Shown here: positions 51,883 through 60,424 of the stretch, in pieces
How positions within the stretch are numbered: the first letter of the stretch is position 1
Layout: each line of letters starts with the position of its first letter
From: Ensifer sp. LC11
GTDB lineage: Bacteria > Pseudomonadota > Alphaproteobacteria > Rhizobiales > Rhizobiaceae
NCBI RefSeq assembly: GCF_001695835.1
Contig: NZ_MBSO01000023.1
Location: 124,001-188,000 of the forward strand
Length of the DNA: 64,000 nucleotides
Reading direction: 5' to 3'
Translations under genes and position numbers: made by a program
Notes under the pieces: model-generated
What the model was told of the DNA's origin: nothing
What the model saw: only the letters and a program-made list of their open reading frames with translations
The model's database searches: none

Positions 51883-52404
51883 ATGTATGCCCGCCTCACC
51901 TCAGCGCTTGCTCTCGCCTGCCTCATCAATGGCGCAGCCCTTGCCGCAGACAACAAGGTCACTGATCCTCAGATCGCCCATATCGCCTATACCGCCGGCG
52001 TCATCGATATCGAGGCCGCCAAGCAGGCGCTGCAGATGTCCAAGGACAAGGAGGTGCTCGCCTTTGCCAACGACATGCTGCGCGACCACGAGGCTGTGAA
52101 CAAGCAGGCTCTCGATCTCGTGAAAAAGCTGAACGTGACGCCTGAGGACAACGACACCAGCCGGGCGCTTGCGAAGGCGGCGGCCGAAGAGCGCGACCGG
52201 CTGGCGAAACTGAGCGGCGCCGACTTCGACAAGGCCTATGTCGCCAATGAGGTTGCCTACCACAAGCAGGTCAACGGCGCGCTCGAAACCCTGCTGATCC
52301 CGTCTGCGAAGAATGCCGACCTCAAGGACTTGCTGGAGACCGGCCTCAAGCTGTTTCAGGGGCACCAGCAGCATGCCGAGCATGTCGCGGCCATGATGAA
52401 GTAG
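51883..52404 (+). CDS. Exported DUF4142 protein
   Basis: A 173-residue protein with a signal peptide (M-Y-A-R-L-T-S-A-L-A-L-A-C-L-I-N-G-A-A-L-A, cleaved before A-D-N-K) and a ferritin-like helical DUF4142 domain. Typical parts are D-P-Q-I-A-H-I-A-Y-T-A-G-V-I-D-I-E-A-A near the start, then F-A-N-D-M-L-R-D-H near residue 70 and F-D-K-A-Y-V near 118. The function of the family is not established, though its members are often stress-induced and periplasmic. GAGAGGAG fixes the start. It sits between the sigma factor and the cupredoxin. Confidence 0.88.
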   Translation: MYARLTSALALACLINGAALAADNKVTDPQIAHIAYTAGVIDIEAAKQALQMSKDKEVLAFANDMLRDHEAVNKQALDLVKKLNVTPEDNDTSRALAKAAAEERDRLAKLSGADFDKAYVANEVAYHKQVNGALETLLIPSAKNADLKDLLETGLKLFQGHQQHAEHVAAMMK

Positions 52405-52412
52405 GCCGCGTC

Positions 52413-52727
52413 ATGGTCTCGAAGCGGAGCCTTTGTGTCCTTTGCGGTCTGACCCTGATCTTGGCCGGATCGCCAGCGCGAGCCGAAACCATTCGCGTCA
52501 CCATCGAAAAGCTCGTCTTTTCGCCCGCCGAGATCAGCGTCGCCGTCGGCGACGTGGTCGAGTGGCAAAACAACGACGTCATGGCGCACACGGCAACAGT
52601 GAAGGGCGACTTCGACATCGCGATCCCGCCCGGAGGGACAGCGGCGCTCACCGTCACCAAGGCCGGCACGTTCGACTATTTTTGCCGCTTTCACCCGAAC
52701 ATGAAGGCACGCCTCCAGGTGTGGTGA
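52413..52727 (+). CDS. Exported cupredoxin (plastocyanin/amicyanin-like)
   Basis: A 104-residue small blue-copper protein. A signal peptide of about 24 residues ends at A-R-A. The type 1 copper ligands are visible as His59 (V-M-A-H-T-A), Cys91, His94 and Met97 in Y-F-C-R-F-H-P-N-M. It should carry electrons or bind copper in the periplasm. It starts eight bases after the DUF4142 stop, so the two are co-expressed and probably belong to the sigma factor's regulon. Confidence 0.9.
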   Translation: MVSKRSLCVLCGLTLILAGSPARAETIRVTIEKLVFSPAEISVAVGDVVEWQNNDVMAHTATVKGDFDIAIPPGGTAALTVTKAGTFDYFCRFHPNMKARLQVW

Positions 52728-52913
52728 GGTTGAAAGGTCCTCATTCACGCCTCTCCTGCAGAAGGAGGTAAGCACGGGTGCCCTCCGGGTTGCGACAGCG
52801 GGCGGCATGACAGCCGGCGCCGCCGTTCACGGCGAAGTCACCGCTGGCCGCCTATATCGCGAACCGGAATCGTGCCATGAAGCGATCGGTTTCATTCGAC
52901 AGGCGGCACGACC

Positions 52914-53936
52914 ATGAAGAAGATCGGGTTTCTTTCCTTCGGACACTGGACGCCTTCGCCGCAGTCACAGACGCGATCGGCAGCCGACACGCTGCTGCAG
53001 TCGATCGATCTGGCGGTGGCGGCCGAGGAACTGGGCGCCGATGGCGCCTATTTCCGGATCCATCATTTCGCCCGCCAGCTCGCCTCGCCGTTCCCGCTTT
53101 TGGCAGCCATCGGCGCCAAGACCAGCCGGATCGAAATCGGCACCGCCGTCATCGACATGCGCTACGAAAACCCGCTCTACATGGCCGAGGATGCCGGCGC
53201 AGCCGATCTGATTGCCGGCGGACGCCTGCAACTCGGCATCAGCCGCGGTTCACCGGAACAGGTGATCGATGGCTGGCGCCATTTCGGCTACCAGCCATCC
53301 GAGAGCGAGACGGACAGCGACATGGCCAGGCGGCACGCAGAGGTGCTTCTGGACGTCCTTCGCGGCGAAGGCTTCGCCGAGCCCAACCCGCGCCCGATGT
53401 TCCCCAATCCCCCGGGCCTGCTGCGCATCGAGCCGCATTCACAAGGGCTTCGAGAGCGGATCTGGTGGGGTGCCGGCTCGAATGCCACCGCCGTTTGGGC
53501 GGCGAAACACGGCATGAACCTGCAAAGCTCCACGCTCAAGGACGACGAAAGCGGACTTCCGTTCCATGTCCAGCAGGCCGACCAGATCCGTGCCTACCGT
53601 GAAGCCTGGAAGGCAGCCGGCCACACGCGCGAAGCGCGCGTGTCGGTCAGCCGCAGCATCTTTGCGCTGGTGGACGACCGCGACCGCGCCTATTTCGGCC
53701 AGTCAAATCAGCAAGAGGACAAGATCGGCTTCATCGACGACAACACGCGGGCGATCTTCGGACGCAGCTACGCCGCCGCGCCGGACGTCCTGATCGAGCA
53801 ACTGGCAAAGGACGAAGCGATAGCCGAGGCGGATACGCTGCTGCTGACCGTCCCGAACCAGCTGGGCGTCGAGTACAACGCGCATGTGATCGAGGCGATC
53901 CTGAAGCACGTGGCGCCGGCCCTTGGCTGGCGCTGA
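52914..53936 (+). CDS. Luciferase-like flavin-dependent oxidoreductase
   Basis: A 340-residue LLM-class (bacterial luciferase-like) F420- or FMN-dependent enzyme. Conserved parts are the opening I-G-F-L-S-F-G-H-W, A-A-E-E-L-G-A-D-G-A-Y-F-R-I-H-H-F-A near residues 34-52, I-E-I-G-T-A-V-I-D-M-R near 72-82, and G-R-L-Q-L-G-I-S-R-G-S near 103-113. Such enzymes oxidise diverse substrates using reduced flavin. No reductase partner is adjacent, and the gene stands alone between the cupredoxin operon and a cyclase gene, so its substrate is unknown. Confidence 0.88.
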   Translation: MKKIGFLSFGHWTPSPQSQTRSAADTLLQSIDLAVAAEELGADGAYFRIHHFARQLASPFPLLAAIGAKTSRIEIGTAVIDMRYENPLYMAEDAGAADLIAGGRLQLGISRGSPEQVIDGWRHFGYQPSESETDSDMARRHAEVLLDVLRGEGFAEPNPRPMFPNPPGLLRIEPHSQGLRERIWWGAGSNATAVWAAKHGMNLQSSTLKDDESGLPFHVQQADQIRAYREAWKAAGHTREARVSVSRSIFALVDDRDRAYFGQSNQQEDKIGFIDDNTRAIFGRSYAAAPDVLIEQLAKDEAIAEADTLLLTVPNQLGVEYNAHVIEAILKHVAPALGWR

Positions 53937-54084
53937 GCGGCAGTTGCCATAGCGGAAGTACGCAGGATCGTCACCAGGTTTGGAGTTTCGGCCGATGTCG
54001 ATCGAGCTCATAAGCATTCCCTCATAGACATTTCCGGCCGACGTCCTACAATCCGGTGCACCCCATTTTGCGGAAGCGCGCGAT

Positions 54085-55815
54085 ATGGCTGAAGAACGCG
54101 CCCAACGGCGTCTCGCCGCAATCGTAGCTGCCGATGTCGTCGGTTATGGCCGCCTCGTCGAACTGGACGAAGGCGGTACACTTGCGATGTTGAAAGAACG
54201 ACGCAGGCAGATCCTCGATCCCCTTGTGCGCGAGCATAACGGCCGCATCGTCAAGACGATGGGCGACGGCGTGCTGGTGGAGTTTGCCAGTGCCGTGAAT
54301 GCAGTCACCTGTGCGATCGACATTCAGAAGGGCATGGCAGCAGCCAATCAAGGCCTCGCTGACGACCGCCGAATTCTGCTGCGCATCGGCATCAATCTCG
54401 GCGATGTCGTCGTCGAAAGCGGCGATCTCTACGGCGACGGCGTCATTGTCGCGGCGCGGCTTCAGGCCATGGCCGGCTCCGGCGAAATCTACGTTTCCGG
54501 CAATATATACGACCAGGTGCGACGGCGTCTCTTTTGCGATTTCGACGCACTTGGTCCGCAGGCAATCAAGAACATCGTCGAGCCGGTTTCGCTCTATCGC
54601 ATCAGCACGGCGACCTTGAGCCAAGGCAGCGGCGCCAAGGCTTCTTTGCCGTTGCCCATCAAGCCCTCCATAGCCGTCCTTCCCTTCACCAATATGAGCA
54701 ACGAACCGGAACAGGAGGTCTTCGTCGACGGCTTGACCGAAGACCTGATCACCGACCTCTCCAGGGCCGGAGGGCTGTTCGTCATCGCCAGCAATTCGGT
54801 TTTCGCCTACAAGGGCCGGCATGAGGACGTGCGCCGGATCGCGCGCGAACTCGGCGTTCGCTACGTGCTGGAAGGCAGCGCCCGACGGGCGGCGGGCCGC
54901 GTTCGCATCAATGCCCAGCTGATCGACGCCTTGCAGGGCGATCACCTGTGGGCGGAGAGGTTTGACCGTGGCCTGGAGGACATGTTCGCCGTTCAGGACG
55001 AGGTAACGAGCAGGATCGTCGAGGCCCTTGTTGGGCGGCTAACGGATACGCCGGCCCGCAACCGTCCATCGAACCTGAAAGCTTACGACTATTGCGTCCG
55101 GGCGCGCACGCTCGGCCTGCAGACCGCAGGGGCAGCAAGAGAAGCGATCTTTCTTCTCGAACGGGCGCTCGCACTCGATCCGAACTATGCCGAGGCGCAT
55201 CGACTCCTGGCCCTGAATCTCTGGCTAAGCTGGGAATTCTGGGACCAGCCGATCGTCCCTTACCGGCAACGTGCCGTCAGCGAGGCGCAGAAGGCGGTAG
55301 CCCTCGACCCTAATGATGCCGGGAACCGCTGGGTCCTCGGAATCGTTCTCGGTCACGAGTGCCGCTGGGAGGAATCCGACGCCGAATTCGACCTGGCCCT
55401 GACGCTCGATCCGAACCACGCCGACGCCTGGGCAATGCGCTCCGACCTCATCGTCCTTGCCGGCCGACCGTCCCAGGCGATCGATCACGTTCACAAGGCG
55501 CTTCGGCTGAACCCGCATCCTCCAGGCTGGTACTACTGGATGCTTGGGCAGGCGCAATACGCCAGTCGCGACTACGAGGCGGCGGTCCAGACCTTGCGCC
55601 ACCCGGCAACCTATCGGGCGACATCGCGCCGGCTGCTTGCTGCCAGCCTGGCCAGACTCGGTCGCCTGGACGAGGCGCGCACCGAAGCCCAATTGTTTCT
55701 GATGAACAATCCGAACTTCACCATCACCGGCTGGGCGGCATCGCAGCCATTCAGGGACGAAAAAATGTTGCAACACTTCGTAGAAGGCTATCGCTTGCTG
55801 GACCTGCCAGAATAG
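54085..55815 (+). CDS. Class III adenylate/guanylate cyclase with TolB-like and TPR domains
   Basis: A 576-residue protein. The cyclase catalytic domain (about residues 8-180) has the first metal Asp17 in A-A-D-V-V-G-Y-G-R-L, T-M-G-D-G-V-L-V-E-F near 58-67 and I-G-I-N-L-G-D-V-V-V near 103-112. A linker leads to a TolB N-terminal-like domain (P-S-I-A-V-L-P-F-T-N-M-S, about 195-320) with D-G-L-T-E-D-L-I-T-D-L-S. Four or so TPR-like repeats fill the C-terminus (L-A-L-D-P-N-Y-A-E-A-H, V-A-L-D-P-N-D-A, L-T-L-D-P-N-H-A-D-A, L-R-L-N-P-H-P). This cyclase-TolB-TPR build is abundant in rhizobia and has no membrane helix. It probably makes cAMP on a cytosolic cue. Confidence 0.92.
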   Translation: MAEERAQRRLAAIVAADVVGYGRLVELDEGGTLAMLKERRRQILDPLVREHNGRIVKTMGDGVLVEFASAVNAVTCAIDIQKGMAAANQGLADDRRILLRIGINLGDVVVESGDLYGDGVIVAARLQAMAGSGEIYVSGNIYDQVRRRLFCDFDALGPQAIKNIVEPVSLYRISTATLSQGSGAKASLPLPIKPSIAVLPFTNMSNEPEQEVFVDGLTEDLITDLSRAGGLFVIASNSVFAYKGRHEDVRRIARELGVRYVLEGSARRAAGRVRINAQLIDALQGDHLWAERFDRGLEDMFAVQDEVTSRIVEALVGRLTDTPARNRPSNLKAYDYCVRARTLGLQTAGAAREAIFLLERALALDPNYAEAHRLLALNLWLSWEFWDQPIVPYRQRAVSEAQKAVALDPNDAGNRWVLGIVLGHECRWEESDAEFDLALTLDPNHADAWAMRSDLIVLAGRPSQAIDHVHKALRLNPHPPGWYYWMLGQAQYASRDYEAAVQTLRHPATYRATSRRLLAASLARLGRLDEARTEAQLFLMNNPNFTITGWAASQPFRDEKMLQHFVEGYRLLDLPE

Positions 55816-55845
55816 CGGTGCTTCAGGACGGTGCGCAAAACGACG

Positions 55846-55872
55846 GACGCGTGGGATTGCTACCCACGCGTC
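55846..55872. terminator. Hairpin between convergent genes
   Basis: GACGCGTGGG and CCCACGCGTC form a perfect 10-bp stem with a 7-base loop, 30 bases after the cyclase stop and 37 bases beyond the end of the minus-strand repeat protein. It could serve both. No strong T tract follows. Confidence 0.55.
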
Positions 55873-55909
55873 ACCTCTCGCGCTGCCCGCTGAATCACCG
55901 GCAACAAAC

Positions 55910-56284
55910 TTAAGGAACCTGCGGCGGATGCGCGACGCCGAGGTAATAGTCGCCCTCCCCGCCACTCTGATACTCGCCCGTGTAGCGCTGGCGGGCGTCT
56001 CCGAGCGTGCGCGCCGGCGGGCGATAGACGTAGCCCGGCGCCGGATCGACATAGATGCTGCCGGTCGGCATCGGGTCGACATAGACCTGTGCGGGCGCAG
56101 GCTCAACATAGACCGGCCCAGGCGCGGGCTCGACATAATACGGCCCGGTCGACAGTACCCTGTTTTGGGTGCCAGGCGGGTTGTGCGGGTCGATGCCGGT
56201 ATAAAAGCCGTTGGCCAGGACCGGTGTTGCTGCACCAAGGGCGAAAACGATTGCCGTAAATGACATAGCTTTGGAAATACTCAT
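55910..56284 (-). CDS. Exported protein with YVEP/YVDP repeats
   Basis: A 124-residue protein with a signal peptide (M-S-I-S-K-A-M-S-F-T-A-I-V-F-A-L-G, cleaved near V-L-A before N-G-F-Y). The mature part has a proline- and tyrosine-rich run of near repeats: Y-Y-V-E-P-A-P-G-P, V-Y-V-E-P-A-P-A-Q, V-Y-V-D-P-M-P-T-G, I-Y-V-D-P-A-P-G-Y. A polar tail follows (Y-T-G-E-Y-Q-S-G-G-E-G-D-Y-Y-L-G-V). I do not know a function; such repeats are common in small exported rhizobial proteins. CAGGAG fixes the start at 56284. Confidence 0.75.
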   Translation of the reverse strand: MSISKAMSFTAIVFALGAATPVLANGFYTGIDPHNPPGTQNRVLSTGPYYVEPAPGPVYVEPAPAQVYVDPMPTGSIYVDPAPGYVYRPPARTLGDARQRYTGEYQSGGEGDYYLGVAHPPQVP

Positions 56285-56403
56285 GGCTTTGCTCCTGTCT
56301 CGGCTCGACATTCGGCCCTTGGTTGGGCCAACTCGGCTGCGCCTCCGACGAATGCCGCCTTGGCAAGATAACGCTTGATCGTTGCAACCGTTCCGCCGCA
56401 GCC

Positions 56404-57174
56404 TCAATGCAATCCGAAGATGCTGAGCAGTTCTTCGCGATGACGGACGAAATCGGGCGCGCTGCGGTCGCGTGGTCGCGGCAGGTCGATTTCGATCAGC
56501 CGGGGCTCGCCCTCTTTCTCGCGCGGCAGGATCAGGATGCGGTCGGCGAGATAGATCGCCTCCTCAAGGTCGTGGGTGACGAGAACCGTCGTCACGTCCT
56601 CGTCGCGCCAGATCCGCGCGAGTTCCTGCTGCATGCTGATCTTGGTCATGGCGTCGAGCGCGCCGAGTGGCTCATCGAGCAGCAGGATTTCCGGCTGCAC
56701 CGCGAGTGCACGGGCGATGCCCACCCGCTGGGCCATGCCGCCGGAGAGTTGCCGGGGATAGGCGCCTTCAAACTGCTGCAGGCCGACGAGCTGGACGTAG
56801 TGCTGCGCCCGCCCCCTTGCCTCGCTGCGGGAAAGACCGCGCGTCTCCAGCCCGAAGCCGACATTGTCGAGCACCGTCAGCCAGGGCAGAAGCCTCGGTT
56901 CCTGGAAAATGACGGCACGTTCAGCGCCGACACCCCGAATTGCCGTACCGTCGATCAGCACGTCGCCCGCATCCGCATCCTCGAGCCCCGCCAGCACCCG
57001 CAGCAGGGTCGTTTTACCGGAGCCACTGGCGCCGACGATCGCGAGCGTCTCGCCCGAGCGAATGTTGAGATTGATATCCTTGAGAACAGGCAGTGGCGCA
57101 CCGTTCAGACGGTAGGATTTGGAGAGGTGACGGATCGTCACCTCTCCACGGCGAAGGTTCTGCTGAACACCCAT
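56404..57174 (-). CDS. ssuB: Sulfonate/nitrate-type ABC transporter ATP-binding protein
   Basis: A 256-residue SsuB/TauB-type ATPase. Walker A is G-A-S-G-S-G-K-T-T-L-L, the Q-loop region V-I-F-Q-E-P-R-L-L-P-W is the family hallmark, the signature is L-S-G-G-M-A-Q-R-V-G-I-A-R-A-L, Walker B is I-L-L-L-D-E-P-L-G-A-L-D, and the switch is V-T-H-D-L-E-E-A. It is the last gene of a four-gene operon (monooxygenase, permease, binding protein, ATPase). The symbol is by family only; sulfonates, sulfate esters or other organosulfur compounds are candidate ligands. Confidence 0.88.
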   Translation of the reverse strand: MGVQQNLRRGEVTIRHLSKSYRLNGAPLPVLKDINLNIRSGETLAIVGASGSGKTTLLRVLAGLEDADAGDVLIDGTAIRGVGAERAVIFQEPRLLPWLTVLDNVGFGLETRGLSRSEARGRAQHYVQLVGLQQFEGAYPRQLSGGMAQRVGIARALAVQPEILLLDEPLGALDAMTKISMQQELARIWRDEDVTTVLVTHDLEEAIYLADRILILPREKEGEPRLIEIDLPRPRDRSAPDFVRHREELLSIFGLH

Positions 57175-57183
57175 GGCCGATCC

Positions 57184-58167
57184 TCAGTTGCTGGCCAGCG
57201 GGCCGTCGACGGCGAAAAGCACGTCCTTGGGTGCCAGCTGCCCTTCTTTCAACTTGCCTTCGCGCACCAGAACGTCGATCCAGAACTGGAGATCACGCTC
57301 GACGGGCAGACCGCCTGCACGCACGCCGTAGCCGCGGAAATACTGGGCGATGTCGGGGTTTTCGCCACGTGCCTTCAGTGCCTTGGCAAAGATCTGCTTG
57401 GTCTCTTCAGGATGTTCCCGGGCATAGTCGAGCGCGCGGGCGGACTGAAGAACGAAGGTCTTCGCCGCCTCGGGGTGCTCTTTCACGAAATCGCGCCGGA
57501 GCACCACGAAACCACCGGCGATTTCGCCGAGCACGTCGGTATCGTCGAATATGGCACGAAGGCCACCGTTCTTGCGTGCCGCCCCCTCGAAGGTCGTCTG
57601 CCAGTAGCCGAAGGCCGAAACATCAACCTGACCGGAGCGCAGGACCTGCTCGAGCTGTGGCCCGGGGACGACGATCTGGTTGGCGGCATCCGACGGCAGG
57701 CCGACGGAATGCAAGGCCTCGCGGATGGTGTAGTCGAGATGCGCTCCGAGCGTGTTGACGGCAACGCTCTTGCCGGCGATGTCCTTGATGCTCTTGATGG
57801 GGCTGTCTTCGAGCACATAGAAGATCGACTGCACCTCGTCATTGATGCCGTTCGACGGGTAGGCGGCGACGAAATCGTTGCCGCTGATGATCGAATTCAG
57901 AACGGCGGAGGTGGCGGCACTGCCGATCTCGACGTCGCCGGACGCAAGCGCAATCAGCGAGGCCGGGCCACCGGTGGCATAGCCGATGTTCTCGATGGTT
58001 ATGCCGGTGCCGTCGAAATAGCCGAGTTCCTGTGCGAACTCGTGGGCCGACAGGCCGCCCTGGCTGGCGAGGTAACGCAGCTTGACTTCGTCTGCGGCAG
58101 CCGCGGGCGCTGTGAGCGCGAAGGCGATTGTTGCCGAAAGCAGAAGATTGCGGGGGTGGAAGGTCAT
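57184..58167 (-). CDS. ssuA: Sulfonate-type ABC transporter substrate-binding protein
   Basis: A 327-residue SsuA/TauA-like periplasmic binding protein. The signal peptide (L-L-L-S-A-T-I-A-F-A-L-T-A-P-A-A-A-A) is cut before D-E-V-K. The fold's first lobe has L-G-Y-F-D-G-T-G-I-T-I-E near residue 48 and G-S-A-A-T-S-A near residue 82; the hinge region has G-K-S-V-A-V-N-T-L-G-A-H near 125-135. The start at 58167 has AAAGGAT upstream. It lies nine bases before the ATPase gene. The ligand cannot be read from the sequence; the monooxygenase neighbour suggests an organosulfur compound. Confidence 0.86.
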   Translation of the reverse strand: MTFHPRNLLLSATIAFALTAPAAAADEVKLRYLASQGGLSAHEFAQELGYFDGTGITIENIGYATGGPASLIALASGDVEIGSAATSAVLNSIISGNDFVAAYPSNGINDEVQSIFYVLEDSPIKSIKDIAGKSVAVNTLGAHLDYTIREALHSVGLPSDAANQIVVPGPQLEQVLRSGQVDVSAFGYWQTTFEGAARKNGGLRAIFDDTDVLGEIAGGFVVLRRDFVKEHPEAAKTFVLQSARALDYAREHPEETKQIFAKALKARGENPDIAQYFRGYGVRAGGLPVERDLQFWIDVLVREGKLKEGQLAPKDVLFAVDGPLASN

Positions 58168-58205
58168 CTCGATATCCTTTCCGAAGAAAAATTGAAGCAA
58201 ACGGA

Positions 58206-59063
58206 TCAGTTGTTGGGCTGGGACCAGCGGCAAAGGTTGCGCTGGAGCAGAACGAGCAGCGCATTCGCCGCCAGTCCGAGCAGGGCGAGCAGCAGGATCG
58301 CGGCGAACATCAGCGGGATCTGGAAATTGTACTGGGCGTTCATGACCTGGAAGCCGATGCCCTTGTTGGCACCGATCATTTCGGCGGCGATCAGAAGCAG
58401 AAGCGCCGTGGTGGCAGAGAGACGCAGCCCCACGAAGATCGCCGGAACCGAGGCCGGCAGCACCACACGCCGGAAGATCGCAAGTGGTCCGGCGCCATAG
58501 GTCCGCGCCATCTCGATCAGTTTCCTGTCGACCTCCTTGACGCCGCCGATGGTGGACAAAAGGATCGGAAACAGCGTTGCCCAGAAGATCACAAAGACCT
58601 TGGAGGTTTCGCCGAGGCCGAGCAGCAGGATGAAGACCGGATAGAGCGCCAGCGCCGACGTCTGGCGGAAGAGCTGCAGGATCGGATCGAGCGCCTGCTC
58701 GACGAGGCGAACCTGGCCCATGAACAGGCCAAGAGGTATGCCCACTGCCACCGCTGCGGCAAAGGCGATGCCGGACCGCTGCAGGCTGATGGCGATGTCG
58801 TCCAAGAGGGCTCCGCTGGAAAGCCCACCCCAAAGGGCGGAAACAATCACGTCGAGCGGCGGAAAGACTGCCGGATTGACCCAGCCGGTCGTGCTCGCAA
58901 GCTGCCAGAAGGCAAGAAAGCCAAAGAGCAGGCCGTATCGCGCCGCGATCGGCCCGAGAAAGCCGAGCAAGCGCGGAGGCGTTGCTGTCGGCGCTGAAAC
59001 GCGCGCCAGGCGACGGTGTCCAAAGCTTGCGGCAAGGAAGGTGCTGACGTTTTCATAGGACAT
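58206..59063 (-). CDS. ssuC: Sulfonate-type ABC transporter permease
   Basis: A 285-residue permease with about six transmembrane helices. The N-terminal F-L-A-F-W-Q-L-A helix and the EAA-type loop I-E-M-A-R-T-Y-G-A-G-P near residue 180 are as in SsuC/TauC proteins, and I-A-A-E-M-I-G-A-N-K-G-I-G near 222-234 is a family hallmark. The start at 59063 is supported by GAGG upstream and the natural length. It begins eight bases after the monooxygenase stop and 38 bases ahead of the binding protein gene. Confidence 0.88.
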   Translation of the reverse strand: MSYENVSTFLAASFGHRRLARVSAPTATPPRLLGFLGPIAARYGLLFGFLAFWQLASTTGWVNPAVFPPLDVIVSALWGGLSSGALLDDIAISLQRSGIAFAAAVAVGIPLGLFMGQVRLVEQALDPILQLFRQTSALALYPVFILLLGLGETSKVFVIFWATLFPILLSTIGGVKEVDRKLIEMARTYGAGPLAIFRRVVLPASVPAIFVGLRLSATTALLLLIAAEMIGANKGIGFQVMNAQYNFQIPLMFAAILLLALLGLAANALLVLLQRNLCRWSQPNN

Positions 59064-59071
59064 GTCGCACC

Positions 59072-60424
59072 TCACTCGGCTGCCTGGACGGCCGATCGCG
59101 CCGCGGCCCAACGGTTGACGGGAACGGGCAGGCCGAGGTTTTCGCGCAGCGTGCGACCCTCATAGGCCGTGCGGAACAGCCCGCGACGCTGCAGTTCCGG
59201 GATGACCAGTTCGACAAAGTCGTCGAGCGCGGTCGGGAACCAGGGCGGCAGGATGTTGAAACCGTCCGCGGCTTCGTTTTCAAACCATGCCTGCAGCGTG
59301 TCGGCGATCTGCTCGACCGAACCGACGATCGTGTAGTGGCCGCGCGCCGAGGCGATCCATTGGTAGAGCTGGCGAATGCTGAAGTTGTTTTCGTCGGCGA
59401 TCTGGCGGATGAGCGCCTGCCGGCTCTTCATGCCCTCGGTCGGCGGCGCCGGCGGCAACGGGCCGTCGAGGTCGTAGCCGCCAAGATCGAGCGTGCCCCC
59501 CGTCAGTCCGTTCAAGAGACCGATCCCATCCTCTTCGACGATGAGCGAAGTCAGCCGATCATATTTTTCGCGCGCCTCGGCTTCGGTCCGGCCGACGAAC
59601 GGAGAGACGCCGGGCATGACGAGGATGTGATCCGGGTTGCGGCCGAGCCCACGGGCGCGCGCCTTGATGTCGCGGTAAAACTCTTGGGCGGTTTCGATGT
59701 GCTGGTGCGCCGTGAAGATCACTTCTGCCGTCGCAGCCGCCAGCCCGCGGCCGTCATCGGACTGGCCCGCCTGCACGATGACGGGATGGCCCTGCGGCGA
59801 GCGCGAGATGTTGAGCGGGCCGCGCACTTTGAAGTGTTCGCCGCGGTGATCGGTATCGTGCAGCTTTGCGGAATCGAAGAAGACGCCCGTTTCCTTGTCG
59901 CGGATGAAGGTATCGTCTTCGAAACTGTCCCAGAGCTTTTTGACGACGTCGACATGCTCGGCCGCACGCCGATAACGCTCGGCATGGGGAAGTTGCGTGT
60001 CGCGATTGAAGTTCTGTGCCGTCGGATCGCCTGTTGTCGTCACCACGTTCCAGCCGGCGCGGCCGCCGGAGATCAGATCGAGCGAGGCGAACTTGCGCGC
60101 CGTCGTATAAGGCTCTTCATAGGTGGTCGAAGACGTTGCGATGAAGCCGAGATGGGTCGTCAGCGGTGCGAGCGCCGAGAACAGCGTCACCGGCTCGAAG
60201 CCCGCCACGCGGGCGTTGCCGCCCTCACGCGCACCGCCAAAGCCGATCGCCAGGCCGTCGGCCAGAAAATAGGCGTCGAACAGGCCGCGTTCCGCCGTCA
60301 GCGCCAATTGCTTGTGAAACTCGAAACTGGTTGCGCCGTCTGCAGGCTGGTCCGGGTGCCGCCAGGCGGCGATATGCTGCCCGCCGCCGGGAAGAAAGGC
60401 TCCAAGCCGGATCTTGCGTGTCAT
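59072..60424 (-). CDS. NtaA/SnaA/DszA-type flavin monooxygenase
   Basis: A 450-residue luciferase-like monooxygenase of the NtaA/SnaA/DszA group. Family parts are G-A-F-L-P-G-G-G-Q-H-I-A-A-W-R-H-P near residue 8, A-E-R-G-L-F-D-A-Y-F-L-A-D near 43-55, S-G-G-R-A-G-W-N-V-V-T-T near 117-128, and G-P-L-N-I-S-R-S-P-Q-G-H-P-V-I-V-Q-A-G near 203-221. Using reduced flavin from a separate reductase it would oxygenate an organosulfur or aminocarboxylate compound. It is the first gene of the operon with the SsuABC-type transporter, so substrate uptake and cleavage are paired. GAGGAGAGG precedes the ATG. Confidence 0.92.
   Translation of the reverse strand: MTRKIRLGAFLPGGGQHIAAWRHPDQPADGATSFEFHKQLALTAERGLFDAYFLADGLAIGFGGAREGGNARVAGFEPVTLFSALAPLTTHLGFIATSSTTYEEPYTTARKFASLDLISGGRAGWNVVTTTGDPTAQNFNRDTQLPHAERYRRAAEHVDVVKKLWDSFEDDTFIRDKETGVFFDSAKLHDTDHRGEHFKVRGPLNISRSPQGHPVIVQAGQSDDGRGLAAATAEVIFTAHQHIETAQEFYRDIKARARGLGRNPDHILVMPGVSPFVGRTEAEAREKYDRLTSLIVEEDGIGLLNGLTGGTLDLGGYDLDGPLPPAPPTEGMKSRQALIRQIADENNFSIRQLYQWIASARGHYTIVGSVEQIADTLQAWFENEAADGFNILPPWFPTALDDFVELVIPELQRRGLFRTAYEGRTLRENLGLPVPVNRWAAARSAVQAAE

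Noticed and set aside
56323..58500. Plus-strand open frame of 725 codons opposite the SsuABC-type genes
   Set aside because: Antisense shadow of three motif-supported transporter genes.
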